From: Thiomargarita sp.
Lineage (GTDB): Bacteria > Pseudomonadota > Gammaproteobacteria > Beggiatoales > Beggiatoaceae
Direction of reading: 5' to 3'
Length of the DNA: 64,000 bases
NCBI GenBank assembly: GCA_022729575.1
Contig: DZAL01000002.1
Span: 17,135 to 81,134, forward strand
Position numbers and translations under genes: made by a program. Below are positions 36,134 through 45,885 of the stretch, piece by piece. The stretch's first letter is position 1. Every line of letters begins with the position of its first letter. The notes beneath the pieces are model-generated. The model saw only the letters and a list, made by a program, of their open reading frames with translations, was not told the origin of the DNA and did no database searches.

Positions 36134-37459
36134 ATGAACACTGACCATTTAGAATTTACGGGGGAGTTTGCTAAATCTTATGAATTAATGGAGCAAACTA
36201 AGCAATGTATCTTTATCACGGGCAAAGCGGGTACGGGGAAGTCGAGGTTGTTGCTATATTTTAAAACTAACACCAGTAAAAAGGTGGTGGTGTTGGCACC
36301 TACGGGCGTAGCAGCACTGAATGTGGAGGGGGCAACGCTACATTCGTTTTTTCGATTACCTCCTCGTCCGATTCATCCTGATGAAATCAAAGCAGTGTCA
36401 CCGAAGAAACGGAAGTTATATCAAACAATTGATGCTATTGTCATCGATGAAGTTTCTATGGTCCGGGCCGATTTGATCGACGTGATAGACCGTTTTCTGC
36501 GTTTAAATGGGAAAGACCGCTTGAAGCCTTTTGGTGGTATCCAAATGATTTTCATTGGCGATTTGTTTCAACTCCCACCAGTCGTTTCTAGCAATGAGGA
36601 GGCTAAGTTATTTGCGACCGGTTATCGTAGCCCGTTCTTTTTCGATGCTCACGTCTTTCAAGAAACTCTCTTGCGGACGATGGAACTGACGAAGGTTTAT
36701 CGGCAACAGGAGCCAGATTTTATTAAGTTGCTGAATGCCATTCGTAACAATCAGGCTAATCTTTCTGAGATTCAGCAGATTAATCAACGTTATCAGCCGC
36801 AGGTGGAGGCTAACGTCAATGATTATTATCTCACTTTAACCACTACCAATCAACTGGCCGCTAATATTAATACTGCGCATTTGGCGCAACTCTCGGCGCC
36901 GGCTTATCAATTTGAAGGTGCCTTTGAGGGTAAATTTGAAACTGGTAATCTGCCCACGGAGGAGGTATTGATTCTCAAAGAAGGGGCACAGGTGATGTTT
37001 GTCAAAAATGATAGTGACCGTCGTTGGGTCAATGGCACTTTGGGAAAGGTTAAAAAACTTGACCAGAATAAGATTGTGATAGAAACTGCCGACCACGACA
37101 GCTACTCGGTGGAGCCAGTCAAGTGGGAAATCTTGAAATATCAGTTCGATGAGGGGGCGCAAACCGTGACGACAGAAGTCACGGGTTCATTTAAACAATA
37201 TCCTCTCCGGTTGGCTTCGGCCATAACTATTCATAAGAGCCAGGGTAAGCAATTTGATAAGGTGGTGATAGATTTAGGCAGTGGTGCTTTTGCCCATGGT
37301 CAACTTTATGTGGCTCTTTCTCGCTGTAGAACTTTAGCTGGACTGGTTCTTAAACGTCAGGTACGTCTTCAAGATGTGATTGTGGATAAACGGGTAGTGG
37401 AATTTTGTGCTTCGTGGAACCAGCCAAATTTCGAAAATCAAAAAGGCCGTAACCAATGA
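36134..37459 (+). CDS. PIF1/RecD-like superfamily 1 DNA helicase
   Basis: 441 residues. Helicase motif I is TGKAGTGKSRLLLYF, Ia is VVLAPTGVAALNV with the PIF1-type GATLHSFF, motif II is DAIVIDEVSMV, and motif III is FGGIQMIFIGDLFQLPPV. ASAITIHKSQGKQFDKVVIDLG and LYVALSRCR are motifs V and VI. It should unwind DNA 5' to 3'. It is shorter than full PIF1 but complete for the helicase core. It may act in repair or with accessory DNA; the neighbouring McrB-like gene is 980 bp upstream, so an operon is unlikely. Confidence 0.88.
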   Translation: MNTDHLEFTGEFAKSYELMEQTKQCIFITGKAGTGKSRLLLYFKTNTSKKVVVLAPTGVAALNVEGATLHSFFRLPPRPIHPDEIKAVSPKKRKLYQTIDAIVIDEVSMVRADLIDVIDRFLRLNGKDRLKPFGGIQMIFIGDLFQLPPVVSSNEEAKLFATGYRSPFFFDAHVFQETLLRTMELTKVYRQQEPDFIKLLNAIRNNQANLSEIQQINQRYQPQVEANVNDYYLTLTTTNQLAANINTAHLAQLSAPAYQFEGAFEGKFETGNLPTEEVLILKEGAQVMFVKNDSDRRWVNGTLGKVKKLDQNKIVIETADHDSYSVEPVKWEILKYQFDEGAQTVTTEVTGSFKQYPLRLASAITIHKSQGKQFDKVVIDLGSGAFAHGQLYVALSRCRTLAGLVLKRQVRLQDVIVDKRVVEFCASWNQPNFENQKGRNQ

Positions 37460-37614
37460 ACCGCCTGGTACATTATCTCCAGAATATCGAAGATTATCGT
37501 CACCCAAAAGGGAAACGTCACCAACTTCTCCCCGGCCTAATCATCATGATAATGGCCATGACTGGTGGTTACACCGGGCTAGATTTGGCCAACACTGCGG
37601 TACCCGAGGTCCGA
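37456..37614 (+). pseudogene. ISAs1-type transposase, N-terminal remnant
   Basis: The first 50 residues (NRLVHYLQNIEDYRHPKGKR and LLPGLIIMIMAMTGGYTG) resemble the domain found at the front of ISAs1-family transposases (DDE_Tnp_1-associated). The frame overlaps the helicase stop by a few bases and ends in a family B hairpin at 37614, which supplies the remaining residues. No DDE catalytic part follows, so it is a dead fragment. Confidence 0.55.
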
Positions 37615-37646
37615 GGGATAACACCCCTTCGAGGGGTGTTATCCCT
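37614..37646. repeat. 33-bp hairpin, family B, between convergent genes
   Basis: A perfect family B copy located nine bases after the histidine kinase stop codon. It could serve as a two-way terminator. Confidence 0.9.
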
Positions 37647-37654
37647 TGGTTGGT

Positions 37655-40600
37655 TCAGCGATACAACCACACCCTCATCAAATACATCAATTTGTTAGTA
37701 TCCACGGGCTTCGTAATATAGTCATTGGCCCCAGCGTCAATACATTTAGCCTTGTCCCCTTTCATCGCCTTAGCGGTCAACGCAATTATCGGTAGATGAC
37801 AAAAGCGGGGTTGGGCTCGAATTCGCCGCATAGCTTCATCACCATCCATCTCCGGCATCATAATATCCATCAACACCAGATCCACGTTAGGATGCTCATT
37901 TAATAATTCTAGTGCCTCCTTACCATGAGCCGCAACTACTGCTTCCATCTCCTGCCGCTCTAAAAAACTTACTAATGCAAACGTATTCCGAGCGTCATCG
38001 TCCACTATCAACACTTTCTTACCAATGAGAATCGCCGGTTTATCATGCACACGCTGGAGCATTTTCTGCTTCTCTTTAGGTAAATTGGCTTCTACTTGAT
38101 GCAAAAATAGAATCACTTCGTCTAATAACCGTTCAGGGGTTCGGACCGATTTGAGGATCAGATTATTCTCATAACGATGTAACAGGGTCTCTTCTGGAGC
38201 GGTTAATTCTCGTTCCGCATAAACAATCACGGGAATTTGTGACAATTCTTCTTTCTGACCGAGTTGTTCAAGCAATTGCAGACTGGCGCCAGTTTCACAG
38301 TCAACGTCTAAGACAATACAATCAAATTGCTGTTGCAAGAGTTGACGATAAGCTTCGACTTGAGTCGTAGCAACTGTCGTTTTGATTTCTTGACTTGCGA
38401 CCAACTCTAAAATTTGCTGTTGACGTGTTTGCAGATCCACTACGACCAGGAGTTGTCGGAGAGGAATGGCGATAAAACTGGCTATCTTTTTGAAAACTTT
38501 AGTCAGTTCTACCAGGCCCACCGGTTTTGACAAATAACCGAAGGCTCCCATTTTTCTACTCTCCTGATCACCGTCGACAGCCGAAATAAAATGCACGGGC
38601 CGATGGCGAGTCTCGGGATTATCTTTCAATTGTTCCATGACCGTCCAACCATCCATTATCGGCAAAGCAACGTCCAGGATAATCGCGTCCGGCTTGTAAT
38701 CAACAGCTAATTGTAGACCCGTTTTACCATCTTCAGCTACAATACACTTAAAGTCTTTCTCCCGCGCTAGTTCCATTAAGGTGCGCAAAAAGTTACGATC
38801 ATCTTCGATAATCAACAGAGTGCGGTCTTGGGGCTGAAGGGTACCTCTATCGTCGTTTAAAGGTTCAGCACTCACAGGACTAGGCATAATAGGCCTGGCG
38901 GAATCTGGAATCGCTGAATCCTTGACCTCCGGAATTTCTGATCTCCTGACGACCTCCTGACCTCCTGATGTTCTGGCGGCCGGAACTTTTGAACGTCGAG
39001 TCTCCGGAATTTCTGAACGGCTTTTTAGTGGTAAGTAAATAGTGAAAATACTGCCATGGCCCACCTCACTTTGCAATTTAATCTCCCCTTCCAGTAGGCG
39101 CACTAACTGGCGGGCAATCGATAATCCCAAGCCGGTCCCACCATAACTTCTACTGGTGGAACCATCCGCTTGTTGGAAAGCTTCAAAAATAATTTCTTGT
39201 TTATCTTTGGGAATTCCAATGCCCGTATCCATGACACTGATAGCTAGAGATTCCCTAGGGCCAGTTCCAGAAGAACTCAATTCTTGGTTAGCTGCTAGAC
39301 CAATGGCTAGTTTAACTTCTCCCTGTGCAGTAAATTTGAAGGCATTGGCTAGTAAATTATTGACGACTTGTTTAAGCTTTTGTTCATCCGTGTATAATAC
39401 GGTGGGTACGGTATCCGCCAACTGAATCGTAAAAGTGAGTCTCTTCTTATCAGCCAGTGGTTGGAATTTTTGCTGAATAGTCACTATTAAATTACTTAGC
39501 AACACATCTTCTTGGTGAAGGTCCACTTTGCCCGCTTCTATCTTTGACCAATCTAAAACTTCATTAATGATGGTCAGCAAATCGACACCCGCGCTATGAA
39601 TCGTATGGACAAATTGTATTTGTTTGTCAGTCAAATTACTCTCTTTATTCTCAATTAACAGTTGACTCAGAATGAGCAAACTATTTAGAGGAGTGCGTAA
39701 TTCATGGGACATATTGGCCAAAAATTCAGATTTATATTTACTCGCTATTTCTAATTCTTTCGCGTTCGCTTCGATGTCTTGACGAGTTTTTTCTAAGGTC
39801 CGATTTTTCTCATTGATGGCCTCTTTTTGCCGTTCCAACTCCCGGGTCCGTATTTCTAATTCTTCATTAGCATGACGCAACTCTTCTTGTTGAGTTTGTA
39901 ACTCCTCTGACTGAGTTTGCAATTCTTCGTTGGTTGATTGTAACTCCTCTTGTTGAGTTTGTAAGTCCTCTGATTGACTTTGCAACTCTTCGTTAGTCGC
40001 TTGCAACTCCTCCTGTTGTCTCTGTAATTCTTTGGCTTGTTGCTGACTTTGTTGCAACAGCGCTTGCATTTGGTCACGGGCCACCGTACTATTTACCGCT
40101 ATCCCCAGGCTGGGCATCGCTTGCTCCAGAAGTTCACGCTGAACTTCGGACCGCGGCTCAAACGAACCCAGTTCAATCACCCCTAAGATTGCTCCTTCAT
40201 ACGAAAAAGGGAGCAACAGCACATGACGAGGTATCGCTTTGGAGAGACTCGAGCGAATAATATAGCTATATTCGTCAGGATGATGAACACACTCAATGGC
40301 TCGTTTTTCTAAAGCCACTTGTCCAACCAGCCCTTCTCCAAGATAAAATTTATCGGGCCAATTTTCAGCGTGAGTATAAGCATAACTAGCTATTCTGTGT
40401 AGAAAAGACCGAGGTCGGTCTGGGTCCGTTCTAAGCAGATAAAATAATCCTACTTGTGCTGCCAAATAGGTAGTCAGAAAGTCAATAGTATTCTTCGCTA
40501 GGGTCAGAATATCCTGTTCTCCCCGCCATTTTTCATTTAATTTAGCTAGTCCCGTCTTTAACCAATTTTTGGTTTCTAACTGTTGAGAAGCAACCACGGT

Positions 40601-41467
40601 TTTTTCAAGTAATTCTTGATTCAGACGAAATTGATGGTTAAACGCTTCTGCCAGTAGGTGCAGTTCATGAGTTCCGACGGGTTTCAAACTAAAATTGGCA
40701 CTTCGAACCTCTTCACTGTGCAAAGCTTCGATATAACTTTTTACCGGGGTACTTAATTGTGTGCGAAAAATCCATAGAATGAAGCCCATCACCACGGGAA
40801 TCAAAACCGCAAAGAGGAATAAAGTCATTTCGGCCCACTGAATTTCGGTCATGGCAACTTGAACTTCCCGGGCGGCCCGTCCATTCATGGTTTCCTGAAA
40901 CTTCGCAATGGGTTCCATAATCAGTTTCTTATCATAATGATACTGATTATCAAACATAATTTTTTGTGCTACCCGGATTTTTTCCTCAGCATTCAGGGAT
41001 ACCTCTTCGGGCGACAAGAGCCAGGCAGCAATGGCAGGGTGCATAGAAGATTGAGGAATCTTGAGTGCTTCTAACATTAACCGCATCGAACGGGTTTCGG
41101 TAGCAACCAGCGCATCAGAATTTTGTTTCGCTAATTGGAGCCAATGCAATTCTTCTAGCGGTGCTTTCAATTCCTTGAGTCTGGTCAAAACCTTATCCCG
41201 CGTTTTCGTCACTTCAATTTCACGCCAATAATTTTGCAGAGGTTTGAGGTCGGAAGTGACCGCAAATTCACGGGCTTCATCGGTCAAATAATCAGAGGCA
41301 TCGGCAAGGTCAATGCCTAATTGTTTCAATTCAACTTATCTGGTGACCGCATCTTGATTTTGTTGATGCGCGAGTTTAGTAAAGTAAACGCTGCTTCCTA
41401 GTAGTAGTGAGATTAGCGAAAAAGCAACCACCGTAAGAAAGTTAAGTGTAGAATGTTTGATAATCAT
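37655..41467 (-). pseudogene. Hybrid sensor histidine kinase with three receiver domains, split by in-frame TAA
   Basis: A full-length reading of 1270 codons from ATG 41467 is interrupted by one TAA (41336-41338). The part before it supplies the first membrane helix (TLNFLTVVAFSLISLLLGSSV); the frame resumes directly with VELKQLGIDLADASDYL, and a TTG at 41329 could restart it. Downstream, in order: helical sensor, second membrane helix and HAMP (about 170-240 of the restarted protein), GAF (265-420), a long EELQ-rich coiled coil, HisKA with FLANMSHELRTPLNS, HATPase with NLLANAFKF and GTGLGLSI, and three receiver domains, the second with an altered acidic pocket. It may be a nonsense mutant, a read error, or a restarted soluble kinase. 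Confidence 0.8.
41336..41338 (-). other. In-frame TAA splitting the histidine kinase gene
   Basis: On the minus strand the codons read Q-D-A-V-T-R-stop-V-E-L-K-Q-L-G, with the same frame before and after. The segment after the stop matches the usual continuation of such sensors (ADELRQSSDDLT-like), so the break lies inside one ancestral gene. Confidence 0.85.
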
Positions 41468-41469
41468 TA

Positions 41470-41597
41470 TAAGTCTTGTAGGTTGGACTGGTCTTGTAGG
41501 TTGGACTGAGCGTAGCGAAGTCCAACAGGAGTCAACTGTTTTCTCGTTCCCACGCACCAACGTCCATTTCTCGCAACGCTGGTGCGTGAGAACGAGA
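41470..41597. repeat. GTAGGTTGGACTG repeat and CTCGTTCCCACGC inverted repeat
   Basis: 41476-41525 holds a dispersed GTAGGTTGGACTGAGCGTAGCGAAGTCC-type element, partly duplicated, also seen at 47816 and 49617. 41543-41597 is an inverted pair CTCGTTCCCACGCACCA...TGGTGCGTGAGAACGAG. Confidence 0.7.
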
Positions 41598-41650
41598 AAA
41601 CGAGAAATTAAAATATACTTCATAGCGCAACAATCTGAACTTTTACAGGC

Positions 41651-41683
41651 AGGGATAACACCCCTTCGAGGGGTGTTATCCCT
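41651..41683. repeat. 33-bp hairpin, family B
   Basis: A perfect family B hairpin about 85 bases before the small-RNA promoter. Confidence 0.9.
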
Positions 41684-41768
41684 TGGATATTTCGAAAGTT
41701 CGCTCGCTTACACAGACACATTAATAAAATTGACCTAAGTATAAAATTTTATTGTAGTTTTGAGAGGC

Positions 41769-41797
41769 TTGACACTTTTTGCAAAATCGTTTTTAAT
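41769..41797 (+). promoter_or_regulatory. Sigma-70-type promoter for a putative small RNA
   Basis: A perfect -35 box TTGACA (41769-41774), a 17-base spacer, and TTTAAT as -10 (41792-41797). Transcription would begin near 41804. Confidence 0.65.
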
Positions 41798-41803
41798 ACC
41801 TTC

Positions 41804-41934
41804 ATGAGACAGAGCCTGCTTGCTATCGAGATGGATAGACTTGGTTTTTGTGGACTTGCCCATTCGCATCATTATTCCCTGCGTCGATGAAATTGGCAGT
41901 ATCTTCCCTTAACTATCCAGTTAGGGATTTTTTC
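41804..41934 (+). ncRNA. Putative small non-coding RNA, about 130 nt
   Basis: The stretch runs from the promoter at 41769-41797 to a rho-independent terminator at 41906-41934. It has no open frame of note. I do not recognise it as 6S, tmRNA, RNase P or SRP RNA. Two GGA motifs (GATGGATAG and TGTGGACTT) hint at a CsrA-binding RNA, but that is weak. Alternatively it is a terminated leader of the phosphatase gene at 42081. Confidence 0.5.
41906..41934 (+). terminator. Rho-independent terminator of the putative small RNA
   Basis: Stem CCCTTAACT / AGTTAGGG with a four-base loop, followed by a six-T run (ATTTTTTC). Confidence 0.7.
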
Positions 41935-42080
41935 TGTGAAGGAGATATAGCACGGTTCTCGATGCTGGTTGTCACTTCGTTAGTATATAGATAATTTGCT
42001 TTTTGAAGAAAGCCTTGGTAGGCAATCTTGAACCAATCAGACCTGACCGATTTTGAAAAACCGGTCTGGTCAAATACCGA

Positions 42081-42668
42081 ATGGCTAAACCAATTCCTAA
42101 TTTTGCCATGAAACTACTTCTAAACCGATTAAGACAACACCGCGAAAGGTTGGCACAGATTTATCAAACTTCACCGCCAGGTTATCGTTTACTTCAATTA
42201 TCTCCTCAAGACTTGAAACAACAAGGAATCTCGGTATTGGTGTTAGATTTTGATGGCGTGTTGGCGGCTTACGGTGAATTATCTCCAGTGCCAGAATTGG
42301 ATGAATGGTTACAAAACTGTTTGAACATTTTTGGGGCCTCACAGGTGTTTATTTTATCAAATAAACCATTAGCTCAGAGGATTACTTATTTAGAGAAACA
42401 TTATCAGGGGGTGCGTTGGATTACGGGGGTGAGGAAAAAACCGGATCCACAAGGACTGGAAACAATTTTAGAGTACACAGGACAACCGGCATCAAGTGTG
42501 ATGCTGGTTGATGACCGTTTGCTCACCGGCGCGTTGGCGGCATGTATTGCCAACGTCCGATTTACTTACATTACTCGACCTTATATGCAAATATGGAAAC
42601 GACCTATTCCAGAGCTATTTTTTTGGCTGTTGCGATTTTTAGAACGACGATTGGTGCAGTGGTATTAA
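42081..42668 (+). CDS. YqeG-like HAD-superfamily phosphatase
   Basis: 195 residues. HAD motif I is VLVLDFDGVLAAYGE with nucleophile and acid/base aspartates (DFDGV), motif II is VFILSNK, and the third is KKPDPQGLETIL followed by VMLVDDRLLTGALAA. These match the HAD-IIIA YqeG family, whose relatives dephosphorylate phosphatidylglycerophosphate or unknown small molecules. The C-terminus has a basic amphipathic stretch (PELFFWLLRFLERRLVQWY) that may touch the membrane. The ATG start fits the family opening. The small RNA region lies upstream in the same direction. Confidence 0.8.
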   Translation: MAKPIPNFAMKLLLNRLRQHRERLAQIYQTSPPGYRLLQLSPQDLKQQGISVLVLDFDGVLAAYGELSPVPELDEWLQNCLNIFGASQVFILSNKPLAQRITYLEKHYQGVRWITGVRKKPDPQGLETILEYTGQPASSVMLVDDRLLTGALAACIANVRFTYITRPYMQIWKRPIPELFFWLLRFLERRLVQWY

Positions 42669-42708
42669 TGTGAGGTAATACTGAAAATCTTTCCGAGGTT
42701 ACTAACAT

Positions 42709-42810
42709 ATTTACCTTCCCCCCTAACTCCTCCTTGACCAGGAAGGGGAGTGACCCCCCTTCTTTTTCCCCTTCCTTGCCAGGGAGGGGTGATGTTACGC
42801 AAGGTGAGTT
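42709..42810. repeat. Family F repeat between convergent genes
   Basis: Internal CCCCTAACTCCTCCTTGACC/AAGGGGAGTG-type inverted blocks, ending in a CAAGGTGAGTTAC terminus. It extends slightly into the 3' end of the next leftward gene. Confidence 0.6.
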
Positions 42811-43510
42811 ACATAATACGAGGAAAATCATTGGCAGAAATATCTACAAACAACGGTTTCAATTTCTGTAAATGTTGCTCTAAACTGACTGATAATAGAG
42901 AAGAAATAGAAAATAACGTGGATAATACATCGAGATTAGAATCTGCTTCACTGGCGGCGCGAATCCGTTGTAAAAAATCATAATTCAGGGTCAGTAAATC
43001 TTTATAGTGCTTTTTCAAACCATTCAATTCTAAATCTGCTCTTCCCCCTGCCTGATAGATATAATATTGACTCAATAGATAAGAAGAGGTCACCCGGAAG
43101 ACAATTTCATCAATCGTGGCAAATGGTAAATGATAATGTGCCATTCCGCGCATCCGTGACAGAATAGGACAAGCACTGGTGGCCATGACAAATCCAATCA
43201 AGGCTCTTAGGCCCGTTTGGGCATCGCATCGTTTAAAATATTCACGCTCCGGGGTAATTACCCGGACGCTAGTGGTGCTGCATGATAAGATTTCGCGAAA
43301 CCCCAGAATAATCTCCTTGGCATCAATCGCCACAGGACAGTGCGAATACTCTTTGGTATTTAATGGACAGTTGTCACATTGCTTAAAACTTAATTCGGTC
43401 CATGCTGGATAATCGGCTTTATCCAAAATATCAGCACGCGGTCTGACAAAATTAATTTTATAGTGCAGTAAGTTACCATCGTCCATGGTAAAAGTGTATT
43501 CAATAAACAT
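42809..43510 (-). CDS. DUF6901-like protein, copy 1
   Basis: About 233 residues from the ATG at 43510; the frame is open to 43531. The opening MFIEYTFTMDDGNLLHYKI matches the opening of the neighbouring paralogue, which is why I prefer 43510, although its AGG is very close. Visible features are QCDNCPL and HCP motifs with four cysteines that could bind metal, MRGMAHYHLPFATIDE, and VTSSYLLSQYY. I recall this pattern as the DUF6901 family of unknown function, common in Gammaproteobacteria. It is predicted to be cytoplasmic. It forms a leftward pair with the gene at 43561. Confidence 0.7.
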   Translation of the reverse strand: MFIEYTFTMDDGNLLHYKINFVRPRADILDKADYPAWTELSFKQCDNCPLNTKEYSHCPVAIDAKEIILGFREILSCSTTSVRVITPEREYFKRCDAQTGLRALIGFVMATSACPILSRMRGMAHYHLPFATIDEIVFRVTSSYLLSQYYIYQAGGRADLELNGLKKHYKDLLTLNYDFLQRIRAASEADSNLDVLSTLFSISSLLSVSLEQHLQKLKPLFVDISANDFPRIM

Positions 43511-43560
43511 ATCCTGTTTGTCAATTACCATATATAGTTACCATAATGTTGACTACCGTG

Positions 43561-44244
43561 TTAGCTCAATATCGTTTCAACAAATAAATGTTCTATCTCT
43601 TTTAGGTGTCTTTCTAATGAGAGTGATAACATGGAGGAGATGGTGAATAAAGTGGCGAGTACGTTCAAATTGGAGTCTGCTTCACAGGCGGCGCGAAGCC
43701 GTTTTAAAAAATGATAATTTAAAGTTTGCATTTCTCTATAATAGGCTTTTAAACCGATTAGCTCCAAATCATACTGACCGCCATTTTTATATTGATAATA
43801 CTGACGCAGTAAGTAAGAAGAGGTTACACGAAAAACCGTTTCTTCCAACGAGGCAAATGGTAAATGATAATAGGCCATTCCTCGCATAGTGTATAAAATT
43901 GGACAGGTACTACTGGCCATGACAAATCCAATCAAGGCTCTCAAACCAGTTTGAGCGTCAGTACGTTTAAAATAATCACGCTCTGGGGTACGAACATGAA
44001 TATCCACCTCTCGACAAGATAACACTTCGGCAAAACCCATTACGATTTCATACGCATCAATCGCTACAGGACAATGAGAATATTCTTCTATCTTTAAGGG
44101 GCAGTTCGAACATTGATGAAAATCCAAATGTGTCCAAGGAGGGTATTTAGTTTTGGCTAAAATATTTTTCCGTAGTCGATCAAACTCTACTCGATAATGC
44201 AGCACCTTACCATCATCCATGATAAAAGTGTATTCAATAAACAT
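43561..44244 (-). CDS. DUF6901-like protein, copy 2
   Basis: 227 residues, about 60 per cent identical by eye to its neighbour, from MFIEYTFIMDDG to the SLSLERHLKEIEHLF end. It shares the CSNCPL/HCP cysteines, the FVMASSTCPIL and MRGMAYYHLPFASLEE motifs. The two arose by tandem duplication. Function unknown; the cysteine set suggests a bound metal. Confidence 0.72.
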   Translation of the reverse strand: MFIEYTFIMDDGKVLHYRVEFDRLRKNILAKTKYPPWTHLDFHQCSNCPLKIEEYSHCPVAIDAYEIVMGFAEVLSCREVDIHVRTPERDYFKRTDAQTGLRALIGFVMASSTCPILYTMRGMAYYHLPFASLEETVFRVTSSYLLRQYYQYKNGGQYDLELIGLKAYYREMQTLNYHFLKRLRAACEADSNLNVLATLFTISSMLSLSLERHLKEIEHLFVETILS

Positions 44245-44493
44245 AAAACAGTTCCAGCATCATCCAGTCATCATAGTTGATATTATTTGTTACCCAGATT
44301 AAGAAGGCGGTTTAAGGATAAAACGATTAACGGTAGAAAATGTTGATATCCTCTTCTCACCATAACACTAAAGAAACCCGCTAACACTTAAAGACTGAGG
44401 TTTAATTCAGTCGTCAAAACTCTAGCGGGTATTATCGATAATATCAACGAGAAGAGTAAGTATTTAAATATACTTTCAAAAATTTATGAATAA

Positions 44494-44580
44494 TGGTACC
44501 GAGGGTCGGACTCGAACCGACACGATGTTTCCACCACTAGATTTTGAGTCTAGCGCGTCTACCAGTTCCGCCACCCCGGC
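44494..44580 (-). tRNA. tRNA-Leu, anticodon CAA
   Basis: 87 nt read on the minus strand from GCCGGGGTGGCGGAA. It has a class II long variable arm (GTGGTGGAAACATCGTG region), anticodon loop CTCAAAA with anticodon CAA, the T-loop TTCGAGT and an encoded CCA end. The acceptor stem pairs with two G-U pairs. It decodes UUG leucine codons. Confidence 0.95.
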
Positions 44581-44932
44581 TTAGATTTGTTGAGATTCAG
44601 AAAGTATTGTAAAGGATTTTAGATACGGAGGGAAGTCTTTAAATTTAATAAATCTGGTTTAAATTTTATAATTTATTGATATATAAATAATAATTTTAAA
44701 TTAATAATTTTATTACCAATCTTTAATAATATCAAATCTGAACTTATTTTAGTAAATCAATTTATTTTTCTGAAAATTGAGAAACTGAACATAATACTCT
44801 ATTAGAGTTAAATCGCCATACTGAATTACCAGGTTTAAAGGGCAATATCATTTAAGGACTAGCCTGATGCACCGTTGTAGGTTGGAGTGACCTGTCAGGT
44901 TTGAATCGTCACTGTCTTGACACCCCAAAGAC

Positions 44933-45011
44933 GAGTACAGCGGATTTGGGGGATAAACGGATAAACCCGCAGGTCTGCCTTATCCGTGTATCCCCTAAAT
45001 CCGCTGTACTC
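44933..45011. repeat. Long imperfect inverted repeat, 79 bp
   Basis: Arms of about 32 bases (GAGTACAGCGGATTTGGGGG on the left, complementary to CCCCTAAATCCGCTGTACTC on the right) with a few mismatches and a 14-base loop. It would form a stable hairpin. Confidence 0.85.
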
Positions 45012-45105
45012 AATAGCAAACAAGAAGGCAAATTAACACTTGCCAACCTCTCTTAACTAATATATCATTCACCTTTCAAAACTAACCTAAACCTATTACC
45101 ATTTC

Positions 45106-45138
45106 AGGACTGGCAGTCCTTAAAGGACTGCCAGTCCT
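45106..45138. repeat. 33-bp hairpin, family C
   Basis: A perfect copy just upstream of the WD40 pseudogene start. Confidence 0.9.
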
Positions 45139-45160
45139 AAAATTGAAGAGGAATAAGACC

Positions 45161-45815
45161 ATGATAATAACGTTGAAAATTATTATATTGGGTTTTCTGT
45201 TTCTAGTCAGTGGTGGTTCCCTGTTTGGACGAGTGTTCCATGGCAAGTTATGGCTGGAACTTCTGGCAGGCATAGTGGCCACGGCTTCTTTTGTTTATTT
45301 GGCCAAGGATATTATTTATCAGATGGTTTCTCAGGAGATTCAACAGGTCAAACAGGAGATGATTAACCCAGTCCCAGCTAAACCGACAGCGGAGATAGTT
45401 AACCCAGTCCCCGTTATATCGGCTGAACCGAAACCGCCCGATGAGATGACTAACCCAGTCCCTGCTAAACCGACAGAAGAAGTGGTTAACCCAATTCCCG
45501 TTACCTCGACTGAACCGAAACCGCCCGCTTTGTCTCCTAAAACTTTTCCTCTACCGACAAGTGCGGAGTTGGAAAGCCCATCCAGGGGAAGACGAGGGGG
45601 CAATCTGTTTTGGGCACTGCCTAGACTTTACGCCTGATGGACAACTCTTAGCTTCGGGTAGTTGGGATAAGACCATCAAACTGTGGCAAGTGAGTACGGG
45701 TCAGTTACTCAAGACCTTGTCAGGGCATCAAAGCTCTGTGTATTCTGTCGCCTTCAGTCCCGACAGGCGGTTGGCTTCGGGGTATGATGATGGGGTGATT
45801 AAGTTGTGGGAGTAG
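45161..45815 (+). pseudogene. WD40-repeat membrane protein, frameshifted and truncated
   Basis: The first frame (ATG 45161, GAGG upstream) encodes a membrane helix or two (residues 1-55) and a low-complexity linker with repeated [13 protein letters not shown] units. Near 45575-45610 the coding sense moves to another frame, which gives two WD40 blades ([21 protein letters not shown] and [23 protein letters not shown]). Most blades of a WD40 propeller are missing, so internal deletion plus frameshift has destroyed the gene. Pieces of the same tail (LASG..NGVIKLW) reappear at 47850 and 49655. Confidence 0.7.
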
Positions 45816-45885
45816 GGAGAGTTCAAAGTCTTACGAGTTAGACTCCAAAAAGTGGAATTTGTTTAGTGAAGAAGAGGAAAATCGG

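Larger units (their letters stand above)
44581..45160. other. AT-rich gap with a long inverted repeat
   Basis: It holds an extended AT-rich stretch (44630-44830), the inverted repeat at 44933-45011 and the family C hairpin at 45106-45138. No gene is seen. Confidence 0.5.

Noticed and set aside
41804..41934. 6S RNA as identity of the putative small RNA
   Set aside because: I could not find the long, bulged, closed-stem pairing expected for 6S RNA, and the span is shorter than usual.
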